From: an uncultured Acetatifactor sp.
Lineage (GTDB): Bacteria; Bacillota; Clostridia; Lachnospirales; Lachnospiraceae
Direction: 5' to 3'
Assembly (NCBI RefSeq): GCF_910585425.1
Contig: NZ_CAJUCP010000013.1
Coordinates: forward strand, 59,166-108,785
DNA length: 49,620 bases
The position numbers and the translations under genes were made by a program. Below, piece after piece: positions 24,178 to 32,839 of this stretch. The notes below the pieces were generated by a model that was not told where the DNA came from, did not search any database, and worked only from the letters and a program-made list of their open reading frames with translations. How positions within the stretch are numbered: the stretch's first letter is position 1; every line of letters starts with the position of its first letter.

Positions 24178-25226
24178 TGGACGGCCGTCTGCTGAAATCC
24201 GATTACTCTTTTGAACTGCCCCGGGAGCTGATCGCGCAGGACCCCCTGGAGGAGAGATCCTCCTCCAGGCTCCTGGTGCTGGATAAGCGCACCGGGGCAG
24301 TTTCCCATCATGTGTTCCGGGAGATTGGGGATTTCCTGCGGCCCGGGGACTGTCTGGTGCTGAATGATACCAGGGTCATCCCGGCCAGGCTCCTGGGGGA
24401 GCGGGAGGGCACCGGGGCTCATGTGGAGCTGCTGCTCTTAAAACGAAAGAGCGGCGATGTCTGGGAGACGCTGGTGCGGCCCGGAAAGAAATGCCGCCCC
24501 GGTACCAGGCTGACCTTTGGGGACGGCATGCTGAAGGCCGAGATTCTGGACACCGTGGAGGAGGGCAACAGGCTGGTGCGGTTTGACTACGAGGGGATTT
24601 TTGAGGAGGTGCTGGACAGGCTGGGGGAGATGCCCCTGCCGCCCTATATCACCCATAAGCTCCAGGACAGGAACCGCTACCAGACGGTCTACGCCAGGCA
24701 TGAGGGCTCTGCCGCCGCCCCCACCGCAGGGCTCCATTTTACGAAGGAGCTGCTGGACAGGCTGGAGGGGAAGGGCATAGGGATTGCCTATGTGACCTTG
24801 CATGTGGGCTTGGGCACCTTTCGGCCCGTGAAGGAGGAGAACGTGCTGGAGCACCACATGCATACGGAGCACTACGAGGTGTCACGGGAGGCCGCGGACA
24901 CAATCAACCGCACAAAGGCTCAGGGTGGTCGGATCGTCTGTGTGGGGACTACCAGCTGCCGCACCCTGGAGAGCGCAGCGGACGAGAGCGGCTTGGTGCA
25001 GCCGGGCAGCGGGGACACGGATATCTTCATCTACCCCGGCTACCGGTTCCGGGTGCTGGACGCGCTGATTACCAATTTCCACCTGCCGGAGTCCACGCTG
25101 ATCATGCTGGTGTCCGCCCTGGCGGGAAGGGAGCATGTGCTGGCGGCCTATGAGGAGGCTGTCAGGGAGCGGTATCGGTTCTTCAGTTTTGGGGACGCCA
25201 TGCTCATTGTTGACGGCGGGATCTGA
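24177..25226 (+). CDS. queA: tRNA preQ1(34) S-adenosylmethionine ribosyltransferase-isomerase
   Basis: QueA transfers the ribose of SAM to 7-aminomethyl-7-deazaguanine at tRNA position 34 to make epoxyqueuosine. It has 349 residues, the normal length. The characteristic segments are all present: SDYSFELPRELIAQ at the N-terminus, LVLNDTRVIPARL, APTAGLHFT, YVTLHVGLGTFRPV, HTEHYEV and ITNFHLPESTLIMLVSAL near the C-terminus. The start ATG overlaps the aminopeptidase stop (TAATG). A terminator at 25268-25300 closes the unit. tgt, the usual neighbour, is not within the window. Confidence 0.97.
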   Translation: MDGRLLKSDYSFELPRELIAQDPLEERSSSRLLVLDKRTGAVSHHVFREIGDFLRPGDCLVLNDTRVIPARLLGEREGTGAHVELLLLKRKSGDVWETLVRPGKKCRPGTRLTFGDGMLKAEILDTVEEGNRLVRFDYEGIFEEVLDRLGEMPLPPYITHKLQDRNRYQTVYARHEGSAAAPTAGLHFTKELLDRLEGKGIGIAYVTLHVGLGTFRPVKEENVLEHHMHTEHYEVSREAADTINRTKAQGGRIVCVGTTSCRTLESAADESGLVQPGSGDTDIFIYPGYRFRVLDALITNFHLPESTLIMLVSALAGREHVLAAYEEAVRERYRFFSFGDAMLIVDGGI

Positions 25227-25267
25227 CTGCGCGGGACAGAACAGAATAGGGCAAAGGAAGCAGGATT

Positions 25268-25300
25268 CCCGGATTGTGCGGCGACACGGTCCGGGTTTTT
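25268..25300 (+). terminator. Intrinsic terminator after queA
   Basis: CCCGGATTGTG (from 25268) pairs with ACACGGTCCGGG (25284-25295), with G-U pairs and one bulge in the middle, followed by T5 (25296-25300). It separates the housekeeping genes from the exopolysaccharide operon. Confidence 0.7.
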
Positions 25301-25357
25301 GCCGTTCCGGCGGCGGGATAGAAGACCGCAGGATTAGTACAGAGAGTGGATTAAAGC

Positions 25358-25404
25358 CCGAGCCGCACTCGGACTATTGACTTTGGACTACAGGATGTTA
25401 TAAT
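25358..25404 (+). promoter_or_regulatory. Promoter of the Pel-like operon with adjacent palindrome
   Basis: TTGACT (25377-25382), a 16-nt spacer, and perfect TATAAT (25399-25404). Directly upstream of the -35, CCGAG (25358-25362) and CTCGG (25368-25372) form a palindrome around CCGCA, which may be an activator or repressor site. The inferred leader is about 50 nt, with CGGAG eight bases before the ATG at 25460. No further clear promoter was seen until the end of the operon. Confidence 0.7.
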
Positions 25405-25459
25405 TGAGAATGAAAACAATTATCGCAATGAGCTGGAAAGGACAGGCGGAGTCGGGAAG

Positions 25460-27637
25460 ATGGTCATATTATTGGTGGGCGGCGGCAGCGCGCTGATGAA
25501 CGCTGTGATTGACAAGTTGAACAAGAATGGCCATCGGGTCTATCTGCTGACGGGGCAGAAAGAGAAGAAGTTCTCCTACAGCCGCGTCTTCGAGAAATAC
25601 AATTTCCCCTATGACAGCGGGAGCATCAAGGATATCCTGGAGAGCGTGAAGCCGGACGTGACCGTATTCACCGGCGCTTATGACACCAATTTCACCTGGG
25701 AGTCCCCCAGGCAGGACGGCGTGCGGTACATGGCGGGGCTCATGAACATCCTGTCCGCCTGCAGCATGATGAAGAAGGGGCGCTTCCTGTATTTCTCCTC
25801 CCAGGAGGTGTTCGGCGCGCCCTACATAGACGACATCGGGGAGGAGGAGCCAGTATCGCCCAAGGGATTCAGGGCCATGGCCCTGGCCCAGGGGGAGGAG
25901 ACCTGCTCTAACTACCGCAGGACCCAGGGGACGGACACGGTGATTCTGCGCTTCGGCCATCTGTACTGGGTGCCCCAAAAGGGGGAGAGAGGGGAGGATC
26001 CCTGCTTCCGGGTGTGCCGGGAGGCATTGAAGACGGGAAAGATATCCGCCAATGAGAGACGGACCTTCTCCATGATTTATCTGAACGACGCGGTGGAGCA
26101 GATTTACAGGCTCATCTGCGAAGAAGCCCCGAAGCATGCCTGTTACCACATTTCCTCCGGGGAGGAGACTGGGGAGATGGAGCTGGCGAAGATGGTCCGG
26201 GAGGAGCTGGGCTCCGGCATTGAGGTGGTGGACAGCACCGTGGGTGCGGGAAGCCGTCTGGTTCTGGACGGAAAAAGGTACGCAGAGGAATTCGGCCGGG
26301 AGATATTCAACCATTACGACACAGGGGTGAAAAAGGTTGCCCATTTCATGAAACGCCACAGCGCCTCTTTCATTCTGGAGGAGGACGCGGGGGGCGGTCT
26401 GGCCGTCAGGGCCTGGAACAATACGCGCAGGATTCTCAGGGCGATGTTCCCCTATATCGAGAACCTGATATGCTTTATCCCATTTTTCCTGTTGTACAAC
26501 AATGCGGCGGACAGCGCGTTCGTGGCGCGCCTGGACTTCTATCTGCTGTACGTGCTGCTGTTCGCGGTGGTGTACGGCCAGAGGCAGGCCATATTTTCCG
26601 GCTTCCTGGCGGTGATCGGATATATCGTGGGCCAGATGGGGGTCCGCAGCGGCTTTGAGGTGCTGATAGACTACAATACCTATGTGTGGATGGCGCAGCT
26701 GTTCATCGTGGGGCTGGTGGTGGGATATCTCAGGGACCGGCTGCAGTTCGTCCAGAGCGAGAACCGGGCCAGGGTGGCATACCTGCAGGGGCAGCTCAGG
26801 GACATAGAGGAGATCAATGACAGCAATGTCCGGATGAAGCACAATTTCGAGTCCCAGGTAGTGAACCACAAGGACAGCCTGGGGAAGATCTACGAGATTT
26901 CCTCCACCCTGGAGCAGTACGGCCCGGAGGAGGTGCTGTTCTACGCGGCGCAGGTACTCTCGAAGTTAATGGACTGTGAGGATGTGGCAGTTTACACGGT
27001 AGCCAACGGGGATTACGCCAGACTGTTCTCCGCCACGTCTCCGGAGGCCCGCAAGATGGGGAATTCCATTAAATATACCGCCATGGAGGAGATGTACGGA
27101 GAGCTGAAGGAAGGGCGCGTCTACATCAACCGGAAGATGGAGGAGAAGATGCCCATGATGGCCAGCGCCGTGTATGCGGAGGATGAGATGGAGCTGATCT
27201 TGATGCTCTGGGGCATCCCCTGGGAGCGCATGACATTGGGAGAGGCCAACCGCCTGACCATCGTGGGCTTCCTGATCCAGAACGCCGTGGTGCGGGCCAA
27301 CCGCTATCTGGAGGCCCTCAGGAACCGCCGCTATGTGGAGGGGACGAACGTGCTGGACGAGAGCGCCTTCACCCAGCTGGCCAAGGCGTTCTTTGACGCC
27401 AGGGAGAAGGGGCTCACCGAATATGTGCTGCTGGAAATCCTCACAGGAGACGAGAACTATGAGAATGTGGCCAGGACCCTGGGCGGCGCCATCCGGCAGA
27501 CGGATTATCTGGGTATTCTGAAGCAGGGGAAGCTCCATGCGCTGCTGTCCAATACGAACAAGGAGAACATCGGCGGCATCCAGGAGCGCTTCCGGAGCGC
27601 GGGCTATGAATGCCGAGTGGAGGAGGCTGTGATATGA
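25460..27637 (+). CDS. pelD: PelD-like c-di-GMP receptor fused to a degenerate SDR/epimerase domain
   Basis: 725 residues in four parts. Residues 1-300 have the fold landmarks of an extended SDR nucleotide-sugar epimerase (FLYFSSQEVFGAP, ILRFGHLYWVP). However, the Gly motif reads GGGSALM instead of GxxGxxG, and the YxxxK dyad is F137..A141, so NAD chemistry is unlikely. Residues 336-432 hold four membrane helices. A coiled coil (about 433-475) leads to a GAF domain (about 475-610) and a C-terminal degenerate GGDEF. There RQTD (R679, D682) is an RxxD I-site, and five residues later the GGDEF is KQGKL. That is the PelD pattern: c-di-GMP binding without synthesis. In Pel systems PelD activates the PelF glycosyltransferase. 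It heads the operon and overlaps pelE by four bases (ATGA). Confidence 0.85.
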   Translation: MVILLVGGGSALMNAVIDKLNKNGHRVYLLTGQKEKKFSYSRVFEKYNFPYDSGSIKDILESVKPDVTVFTGAYDTNFTWESPRQDGVRYMAGLMNILSACSMMKKGRFLYFSSQEVFGAPYIDDIGEEEPVSPKGFRAMALAQGEETCSNYRRTQGTDTVILRFGHLYWVPQKGERGEDPCFRVCREALKTGKISANERRTFSMIYLNDAVEQIYRLICEEAPKHACYHISSGEETGEMELAKMVREELGSGIEVVDSTVGAGSRLVLDGKRYAEEFGREIFNHYDTGVKKVAHFMKRHSASFILEEDAGGGLAVRAWNNTRRILRAMFPYIENLICFIPFFLLYNNAADSAFVARLDFYLLYVLLFAVVYGQRQAIFSGFLAVIGYIVGQMGVRSGFEVLIDYNTYVWMAQLFIVGLVVGYLRDRLQFVQSENRARVAYLQGQLRDIEEINDSNVRMKHNFESQVVNHKDSLGKIYEISSTLEQYGPEEVLFYAAQVLSKLMDCEDVAVYTVANGDYARLFSATSPEARKMGNSIKYTAMEEMYGELKEGRVYINRKMEEKMPMMASAVYAEDEMELILMLWGIPWERMTLGEANRLTIVGFLIQNAVVRANRYLEALRNRRYVEGTNVLDESAFTQLAKAFFDAREKGLTEYVLLEILTGDENYENVARTLGGAIRQTDYLGILKQGKLHALLSNTNKENIGGIQERFRSAGYECRVEEAVI

Positions 27638-28596
27638 CGCTGGCGAGGGATGAGCGCATTTTCCTGACCGTGCTCCTGGTGAACCTGGCCGTGGCGCTGG
27701 TCTATCTGCTGGCAGGGGTGCTGTTCCTCGTGCCCGCCCACGCCGCGGCAGCCGGGGAGGAGAAGGGAGAGGCCCTGTATGACAACCGGAGGACCTATCT
27801 GCTCCGGTTCCTGGTGATGGTACTGTGCCCGGTGATTGGGCCGCTGTTCTTCTTCATGGGACAGCTTTTCTATCTGCTTGTGTTCTGGAGGGACGTGGAC
27901 CTGGCGGATGTGATATTCAGCAAGGAGCGGGTCAGGACCCGCATGAAGGCGGACGAGGAGCGGGAGCGGGACATCATCCCCCTGGAGGAGGCCATCCTGG
28001 TCAATGAGAAGAAGGACCTGCGCATGGTGATGATGAACGTGATCAAGGAGGACATCCGCAATTCCCTGGCATCCATCACGCTGGCGCTGGACAGCGAGGA
28101 CTCCGAGGCCTCCCATTACGCCGCGGCCGTGCTGTCCGACGAGCTGAACAAGTTCCGCCTCTATGTGCAGAGGCTGTGGCGGCAGATCCAGGAGGAGGAG
28201 CCCGGGGAGACGGAGTGCGAGGAGATTCTTCTGGACTATATGGACAATATCCTGCGGCAGCGCATCTTCTCCGACCATGAGCAGCGGAAATTCGTGAATA
28301 TATTGACGGAGAGCGCGGAATCGCTCTATGGGAAGGATCCCTCCAGGCTTACCCTGGAACGGTATGAGGAGGTATGTCTGCGGGCGCTGGAGGTGAAGGA
28401 GTTCGACAGGGCTTCGAAATGGTGCGGGCGGATGAAGGAGCAGTTCCCGGAGGAGCTGCCCAGCTATACCTGTAGGCTGAAGCTGAGCTTCGCCAGGCAG
28501 GACAGGGAGGATTTCTTCGAGACGCTGGAGGCCTTGAAGAGATCCAATGTGGTGATCGACAATGAGACGCTGGAGCTGATCCGTATCTTCAGTTGA
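27634..28596 (+). CDS. pelE: PelE-like membrane protein with TPR-like C-terminus
   Basis: A 320-residue protein. Two N-terminal membrane helices (about 8-33 and 53-82) precede a cytoplasmic alpha-helical region. That region ends in helix pairs resembling tetratricopeptide repeats (YEEVCLRALEVKEFDRASKW, then SYTCRLKLSFARQDREDFF). PelE in characterised Pel systems is exactly such a membrane-TPR scaffold that holds PelD, PelF and PelG together. I start at ATG 27634, which overlaps the PelD stop in ATGA; an upstream start would lie within pelD. Identification rests on architecture and position rather than on a strong sequence motif. Confidence 0.75.
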   Translation: MTLARDERIFLTVLLVNLAVALVYLLAGVLFLVPAHAAAAGEEKGEALYDNRRTYLLRFLVMVLCPVIGPLFFFMGQLFYLLVFWRDVDLADVIFSKERVRTRMKADEERERDIIPLEEAILVNEKKDLRMVMMNVIKEDIRNSLASITLALDSEDSEASHYAAAVLSDELNKFRLYVQRLWRQIQEEEPGETECEEILLDYMDNILRQRIFSDHEQRKFVNILTESAESLYGKDPSRLTLERYEEVCLRALEVKEFDRASKWCGRMKEQFPEELPSYTCRLKLSFARQDREDFFETLEALKRSNVVIDNETLELIRIFS

Positions 28597-28648
28597 GACA
28601 GATGCTCCATGAAGGCGGGCAGGCTGTGGAAAGGCATGGGCTTGTGAG

Positions 28649-30859
28649 ATGTCAATGACGATGCTTACGATATTGCAGACCATAGAGGTGGCGGCGGCAT
28701 ACCTGGCGGTGACGCTTTTGCTGCCGTGGGCGCTGCTGCGCCGGAGGATGACAGGCATCAGGCTGCCGGCCAGGTTCATGGCATGCTTCATGATCGGGAA
28801 CTTCTACTGCATGAACCTGGTGTACCTGCTGCAGCTGCTCCACATTTCCTGCAGGCTGACGCTGTTTCTGGGGACGCTTGCCCCCTTTATCGCGGTGGCG
28901 GCATTTCAGTGGAAGGCATCCCTCGGGGCGCGGCTGGAGCGGCGGCTGGAGCAGCTGCGGCAGGTCTCGGAGGGGCAGCTTGGGCGCAGGACGCTGATGC
29001 TGCGGCTGGGGAGGCGCCTGGGGCGGATGTCCTCCGGATGGCTGGGGGAATGGCTTGCGCCCCGCTGGCCGGAGGCCCTTCTGGCGGCCGGAACCGTGGC
29101 GCTGATTCTCTACATATACGGGACCAACACGGTGAATGTGTACGGCTACTGCGCTTCCGACATGGTGCTGCACAATTACTGGATCAACCATATGGAGAAC
29201 AACAACATCTTCGTGGACGGCGTCTATCCCTTTGGCTTCCACTGCATGATCTATTATCTGCATGAGGTGTTCGCCATCCCTGTCTATGTGCTGCTGCGGG
29301 TGTTCGCGCTGCCTCAGACGCTGATGATCCATCTGATGCTGCTGGCCTTCCTGCGGCTGCTGTGCAAGGCGAGATACACCCCTTACATCGGGGTCATGGC
29401 CTATGTGGCCTCGGGGGTTTTCTACCAGTATACATATTACAGATATTATGCGGCGCTGCCCCAGGAGTACGGGATGCTCTTCATATTGCCCGCCGCCTGG
29501 TTTGCCATTGCCTTTCTGCGGGAGAAGGACTTCGCCCGGCGGCGGAACCTGATCCTGTTTGCCATTGCCATATCCATGACGCTGACAGTCCACTTTTACG
29601 ATACCATAGTGGCGGGGCTGCTGTGCCTCGGGATAGGCGCGGGATTTGTCTTCCGCTGTCTGCGCTGGCGGTATCTGAAGGGGTTGATGCTGGCGGGTAT
29701 TGCCGGCATCCTGATTGCGGTGCTGCCCATGGCGGCGGCCTATGCCATGGGAAAGCCTCTGCAGGGATCCCTGTACTGGGGCATGAACATGCTCTCCTCC
29801 GGCGGGGGAGAGGCGGGAGAAGGCGGCGTGGAAGGGAAAGGCGGCTCCGGGGAGGACGGGAAGAAGGAAGCCGGCGGGACACAGGACAGCGGGAAAAAAG
29901 CGCCTCAGGGGGGCGGTTTGGCGGAGAAGCTCCAAAAAGGGGTTGTCTGCGTTCTGGAGGAGCTGAAATATTATGTTACGAATGACAGCATGGATGCGGC
30001 CAGGTTCATGCTGGGGAGCGTGGGAGCGGTTTTGGCGCTGGGGGTATTGTGGCTGCTCCTACGCAGGCCGGATTACGGGGGCGCTCTGCTCTCCGTCGGC
30101 GTGTTCATGGGGGTGCTGTGCATCCTCCAGGCCTCGGCAAAGCTGGGGCTGCCGCAGCTGCTGGAGGTATCGCGGTATTCCGTCTACATCGGATATGGCA
30201 TTCCGATTATATGGGGCCTTGGCCTGGACGCGGTGCTGTATCTGCTGTTTGGGGAGAAGCGGGCGATCGATGCGGGCGCGGTGGCGGCTTTGGCAGCGGC
30301 CTGTGCGGCGGTGGCGCTGACAGGCGTCAGGAGGCCTGCATGCCTGAGCGCCTATGAATCCAATGACGCCATAATATGCCTCACCAATATCCTGCATGAG
30401 AGCGGAGGGGAAGGCTCCTGGACGATCTGCTCTGCCAATGACGAGCAGCAGATGACCTGGGGGCGGGGATACCACTATGAGCTGATCGAGTTCCTGCGGA
30501 AGCAGGAGGAGGTGAAGGAGCAGCCTGTCATCACCATACCTACGGATACGGTATACTTCTTCATCGAAAAGGTGCCCCTCCTGTATCTGGACTACCTGAA
30601 CACCATCCGCCCTTCCAGGGAGGTCTCCCTGGAGGGAGCGGAGACGCCCCTGCCGAAGGTGAAGGGCATCCTGCCCTACATAGGGGAGCAGAGATGGGTG
30701 ACCATGTCCCATATGTACTACTGGGCCCGGGCCTTCCGTGAGCTGTATCCCAATGAGATGGAAGTGTACTACGAGACGGATGCCTTCGTCTGCTACCGCA
30801 TACGCCAGGACGCGTACAACCTGTACAATTTTGCCCTGGACTACGGCTATAACGAGTGA
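28649..30859 (+). CDS. Large polytopic membrane protein of unknown function within the Pel-like operon
   Basis: 736 residues with about 12 hydrophobic helices. A short Gly/Lys-rich loop (about 386-425, low complexity) splits the helices, and a soluble C-terminal domain of about 145 residues follows the last helix. The overall plan (helices, then a C-terminal extracytoplasmic domain; an acidic motif in ASDMVLHNYWINHM after the third helix) resembles GT-C glycosyltransferases or Wzy-like proteins, but I recognise no signature. It is not part of the classical pel set. Its place between pelE and the PelA-position gene, in an unbroken operon, implies a role in making, modifying or exporting the same polymer. 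It could be a lipid-linked-sugar transferase. ATG at 28649 has a loose GGAAAGG site upstream. Confidence 0.7.
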   Translation: MSMTMLTILQTIEVAAAYLAVTLLLPWALLRRRMTGIRLPARFMACFMIGNFYCMNLVYLLQLLHISCRLTLFLGTLAPFIAVAAFQWKASLGARLERRLEQLRQVSEGQLGRRTLMLRLGRRLGRMSSGWLGEWLAPRWPEALLAAGTVALILYIYGTNTVNVYGYCASDMVLHNYWINHMENNNIFVDGVYPFGFHCMIYYLHEVFAIPVYVLLRVFALPQTLMIHLMLLAFLRLLCKARYTPYIGVMAYVASGVFYQYTYYRYYAALPQEYGMLFILPAAWFAIAFLREKDFARRRNLILFAIAISMTLTVHFYDTIVAGLLCLGIGAGFVFRCLRWRYLKGLMLAGIAGILIAVLPMAAAYAMGKPLQGSLYWGMNMLSSGGGEAGEGGVEGKGGSGEDGKKEAGGTQDSGKKAPQGGGLAEKLQKGVVCVLEELKYYVTNDSMDAARFMLGSVGAVLALGVLWLLLRRPDYGGALLSVGVFMGVLCILQASAKLGLPQLLEVSRYSVYIGYGIPIIWGLGLDAVLYLLFGEKRAIDAGAVAALAAACAAVALTGVRRPACLSAYESNDAIICLTNILHESGGEGSWTICSANDEQQMTWGRGYHYELIEFLRKQEEVKEQPVITIPTDTVYFFIEKVPLLYLDYLNTIRPSREVSLEGAETPLPKVKGILPYIGEQRWVTMSHMYYWARAFRELYPNEMEVYYETDAFVCYRIRQDAYNLYNFALDYGYNE

Positions 30860-30917
30860 GGCATTTCACGGATAGACGCGGAGCCGGGACAGGGGCCGGA
30901 ACGAGAGAGGGAAAGAG

Positions 30918-32807
30918 ATGATATCACGCCGGAATTATTTTGCAATCACCATATTGATGGCTACGGTGCTGTTCCTGTGCATGTGCCTCAACAGCCTGAA
31001 GGACGGCTGGAATGACTATGCCGTGAACAGGTATACCGAGACGGCGGAGAACTATCCCTCCCAGATCAATATGTACCTGCCGGGCGGGGAAGAGGAGGAG
31101 CCGGCCCCGGAGGAGGGCACGGAGGATGTCTGGAGCCTGGCCGCGGCTTCCAGGGACAGGGTCGTCTGGATCGGCCCGGAGGACAGCGCCCTCTACGGCG
31201 TGGTGGAGGCATGGGTGACATACACGAAGCGGGACATCGCCGCCTATCCGTCTCTGACGGCTCTGAAAGCCGCAGAGGGCGAAGGGGCGGCCTGGATGCT
31301 GGTGACGGATCCGGCCTGTGTGGACTGGGAGTCCGGGGAGGAGCTGGAGCTGCTGGAGGGCTATGTGGAAGCGGGGACCCATCTGGTGCTCCCCGGCCTC
31401 CCGGAGGTGTCGGTGATCGAGGGGAACAAAAAGCTGCGGGACTTTCTGGGCATCCGGAAGGTGCTGGAGCAGGAGACCACGGTGACGGGATATTATCTGC
31501 GGGAGGGCTTCCTGCTGGGCGGAGGGACCTTCTACCTGGACAGGGAAAGCCCTGACGCGGAGGAGCTCCTGCCGGGGAGCGAGGCGTACCCGGGGGAGAA
31601 GACCTTTCCCTGGTATCTCCCCGGCTACGGCACCAAGGTGTACATGAGGGGGATTGCGGCGGGGGAGCAGGTGAAGGCGGAGAACTACCCGATCATGCTG
31701 TGGCGCAAGAGCCACGGCACCGCCAGCGTGTTCGCCGTGAACGGCGGCCTGATGGACGGGCTCCAGGGGATGGGGCTTTTGTCCGCCATGGCCGCGGAGA
31801 CGGATTCCTATGGGCTCTATCCGGTGGTGAATGCCCAGAACATGATCCTGGCGGGATATCCCAGCCTGGCGGACGAAAATCCGGAGGAGATGGAGCGGCT
31901 CTACAGCCGTTCCGTGAAGCAGGTGTTCCAGGAGCTTCTGTGGCCCAATATCGCCGCCGTTCTGGAGAAGCACCGCTATAAGGCCACCTGTATGATGACG
32001 CCCCAGTACGACTACACGGACGACAATCTGCCAGACGGCAGGCAATTGGCCTATTATCTGAAGATCTTCAATGAGCACGGGGCGGAGACGGGCCTGTGGG
32101 GCCTTTCCGTATCGGATACGCCCCTGGCCGGGAAGCTGGCTTCGGACGGGGCGTTCCTCCGGGAGGCCCTGGGCGGCTACGGGTTCGCGTCCCTGTACGC
32201 GGGGGACATGGAGGACCTGGAAATCCGGGAGGCGCTGGGGGAGGAGCTGCTTGGGTCTGTCAGAACCGTGGTCAGGGAGCATGACGGGGCACAGGCCATG
32301 CCAGTGGGATTCCTGTCGGGGGATGTGACGGTGCAGCGTGTAATCGGAGACGGCCTGGCGTACACCTATGAGAACGATTTCCTGGTCAGGTGCATGGAGA
32401 CGGCGCTGGGGTACTTCAGCATCTCCTTCGATCTGTCCCGGGTGGCATATCCGGAGGAGGACGGGGACGGCTGGGAACAGCTCTCCAAAGCGCTTGGCAC
32501 CACCATCGGCACCTACGGCCAGACCTTCCGGGGCTTCCACGCCACCACCGCCTCCGAGTGCGATGCCCGGATCCGCCAGTTCCTGGCCCTGGACTACCGG
32601 GACGGCAGGATTGATGACGCCATACATCTGCAGGTGGAGGGGATTACAGGGCCCGCCTGGTTCGTCCTGCGGACCCACAATGAGGCCATAGAGGACATGG
32701 AGGGCGGAAGCTGGCAGGAGCTGGAGGAGGGCGCGTACCTGATCGAGGTGACGGATAAGCGGGCCGTCCTGACATTAAAGCCGGCGGACGAGAGGTTCTA
32801 CCGTTAG
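30918..32807 (+). CDS. DUF2194-family extracellular protein in the PelA position
   Basis: A 629-residue protein with one N-terminal membrane anchor (about 7-25) and a large outside domain. About 85-300 resembles the glutamine-amidotransferase-like part of DUF2194 proteins; 350-620 resembles a distorted polysaccharide-deacetylase barrel. YDYTDD (364-369) could hold the NodB-type aspartate pair, but the usual HxxxH metal motif is not visible. Gram-positive Pel loci carry a deacetylase-type PelA lacking the hydrolase part; this gene occupies that place (between pelE and pelF). Whether it removes acetyl groups from the polymer, modifies it otherwise or is inactive cannot be told from the sequence. 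AGAGAGGGAAAGAG precedes the ATG. Confidence 0.7.
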   Translation: MISRRNYFAITILMATVLFLCMCLNSLKDGWNDYAVNRYTETAENYPSQINMYLPGGEEEEPAPEEGTEDVWSLAAASRDRVVWIGPEDSALYGVVEAWVTYTKRDIAAYPSLTALKAAEGEGAAWMLVTDPACVDWESGEELELLEGYVEAGTHLVLPGLPEVSVIEGNKKLRDFLGIRKVLEQETTVTGYYLREGFLLGGGTFYLDRESPDAEELLPGSEAYPGEKTFPWYLPGYGTKVYMRGIAAGEQVKAENYPIMLWRKSHGTASVFAVNGGLMDGLQGMGLLSAMAAETDSYGLYPVVNAQNMILAGYPSLADENPEEMERLYSRSVKQVFQELLWPNIAAVLEKHRYKATCMMTPQYDYTDDNLPDGRQLAYYLKIFNEHGAETGLWGLSVSDTPLAGKLASDGAFLREALGGYGFASLYAGDMEDLEIREALGEELLGSVRTVVREHDGAQAMPVGFLSGDVTVQRVIGDGLAYTYENDFLVRCMETALGYFSISFDLSRVAYPEEDGDGWEQLSKALGTTIGTYGQTFRGFHATTASECDARIRQFLALDYRDGRIDDAIHLQVEGITGPAWFVLRTHNEAIEDMEGGSWQELEEGAYLIEVTDKRAVLTLKPADERFYR

Positions 32808-32839
32808 GACAGGGCGGAGGACAGGTAAGGAGACAGGAA

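Noticed and set aside
30924..32678. A 584-codon minus-strand frame opposite the DUF2194 gene
   Set aside because: Same mirror effect; the + strand frame has an anchor, a ribosome site and operon continuity.
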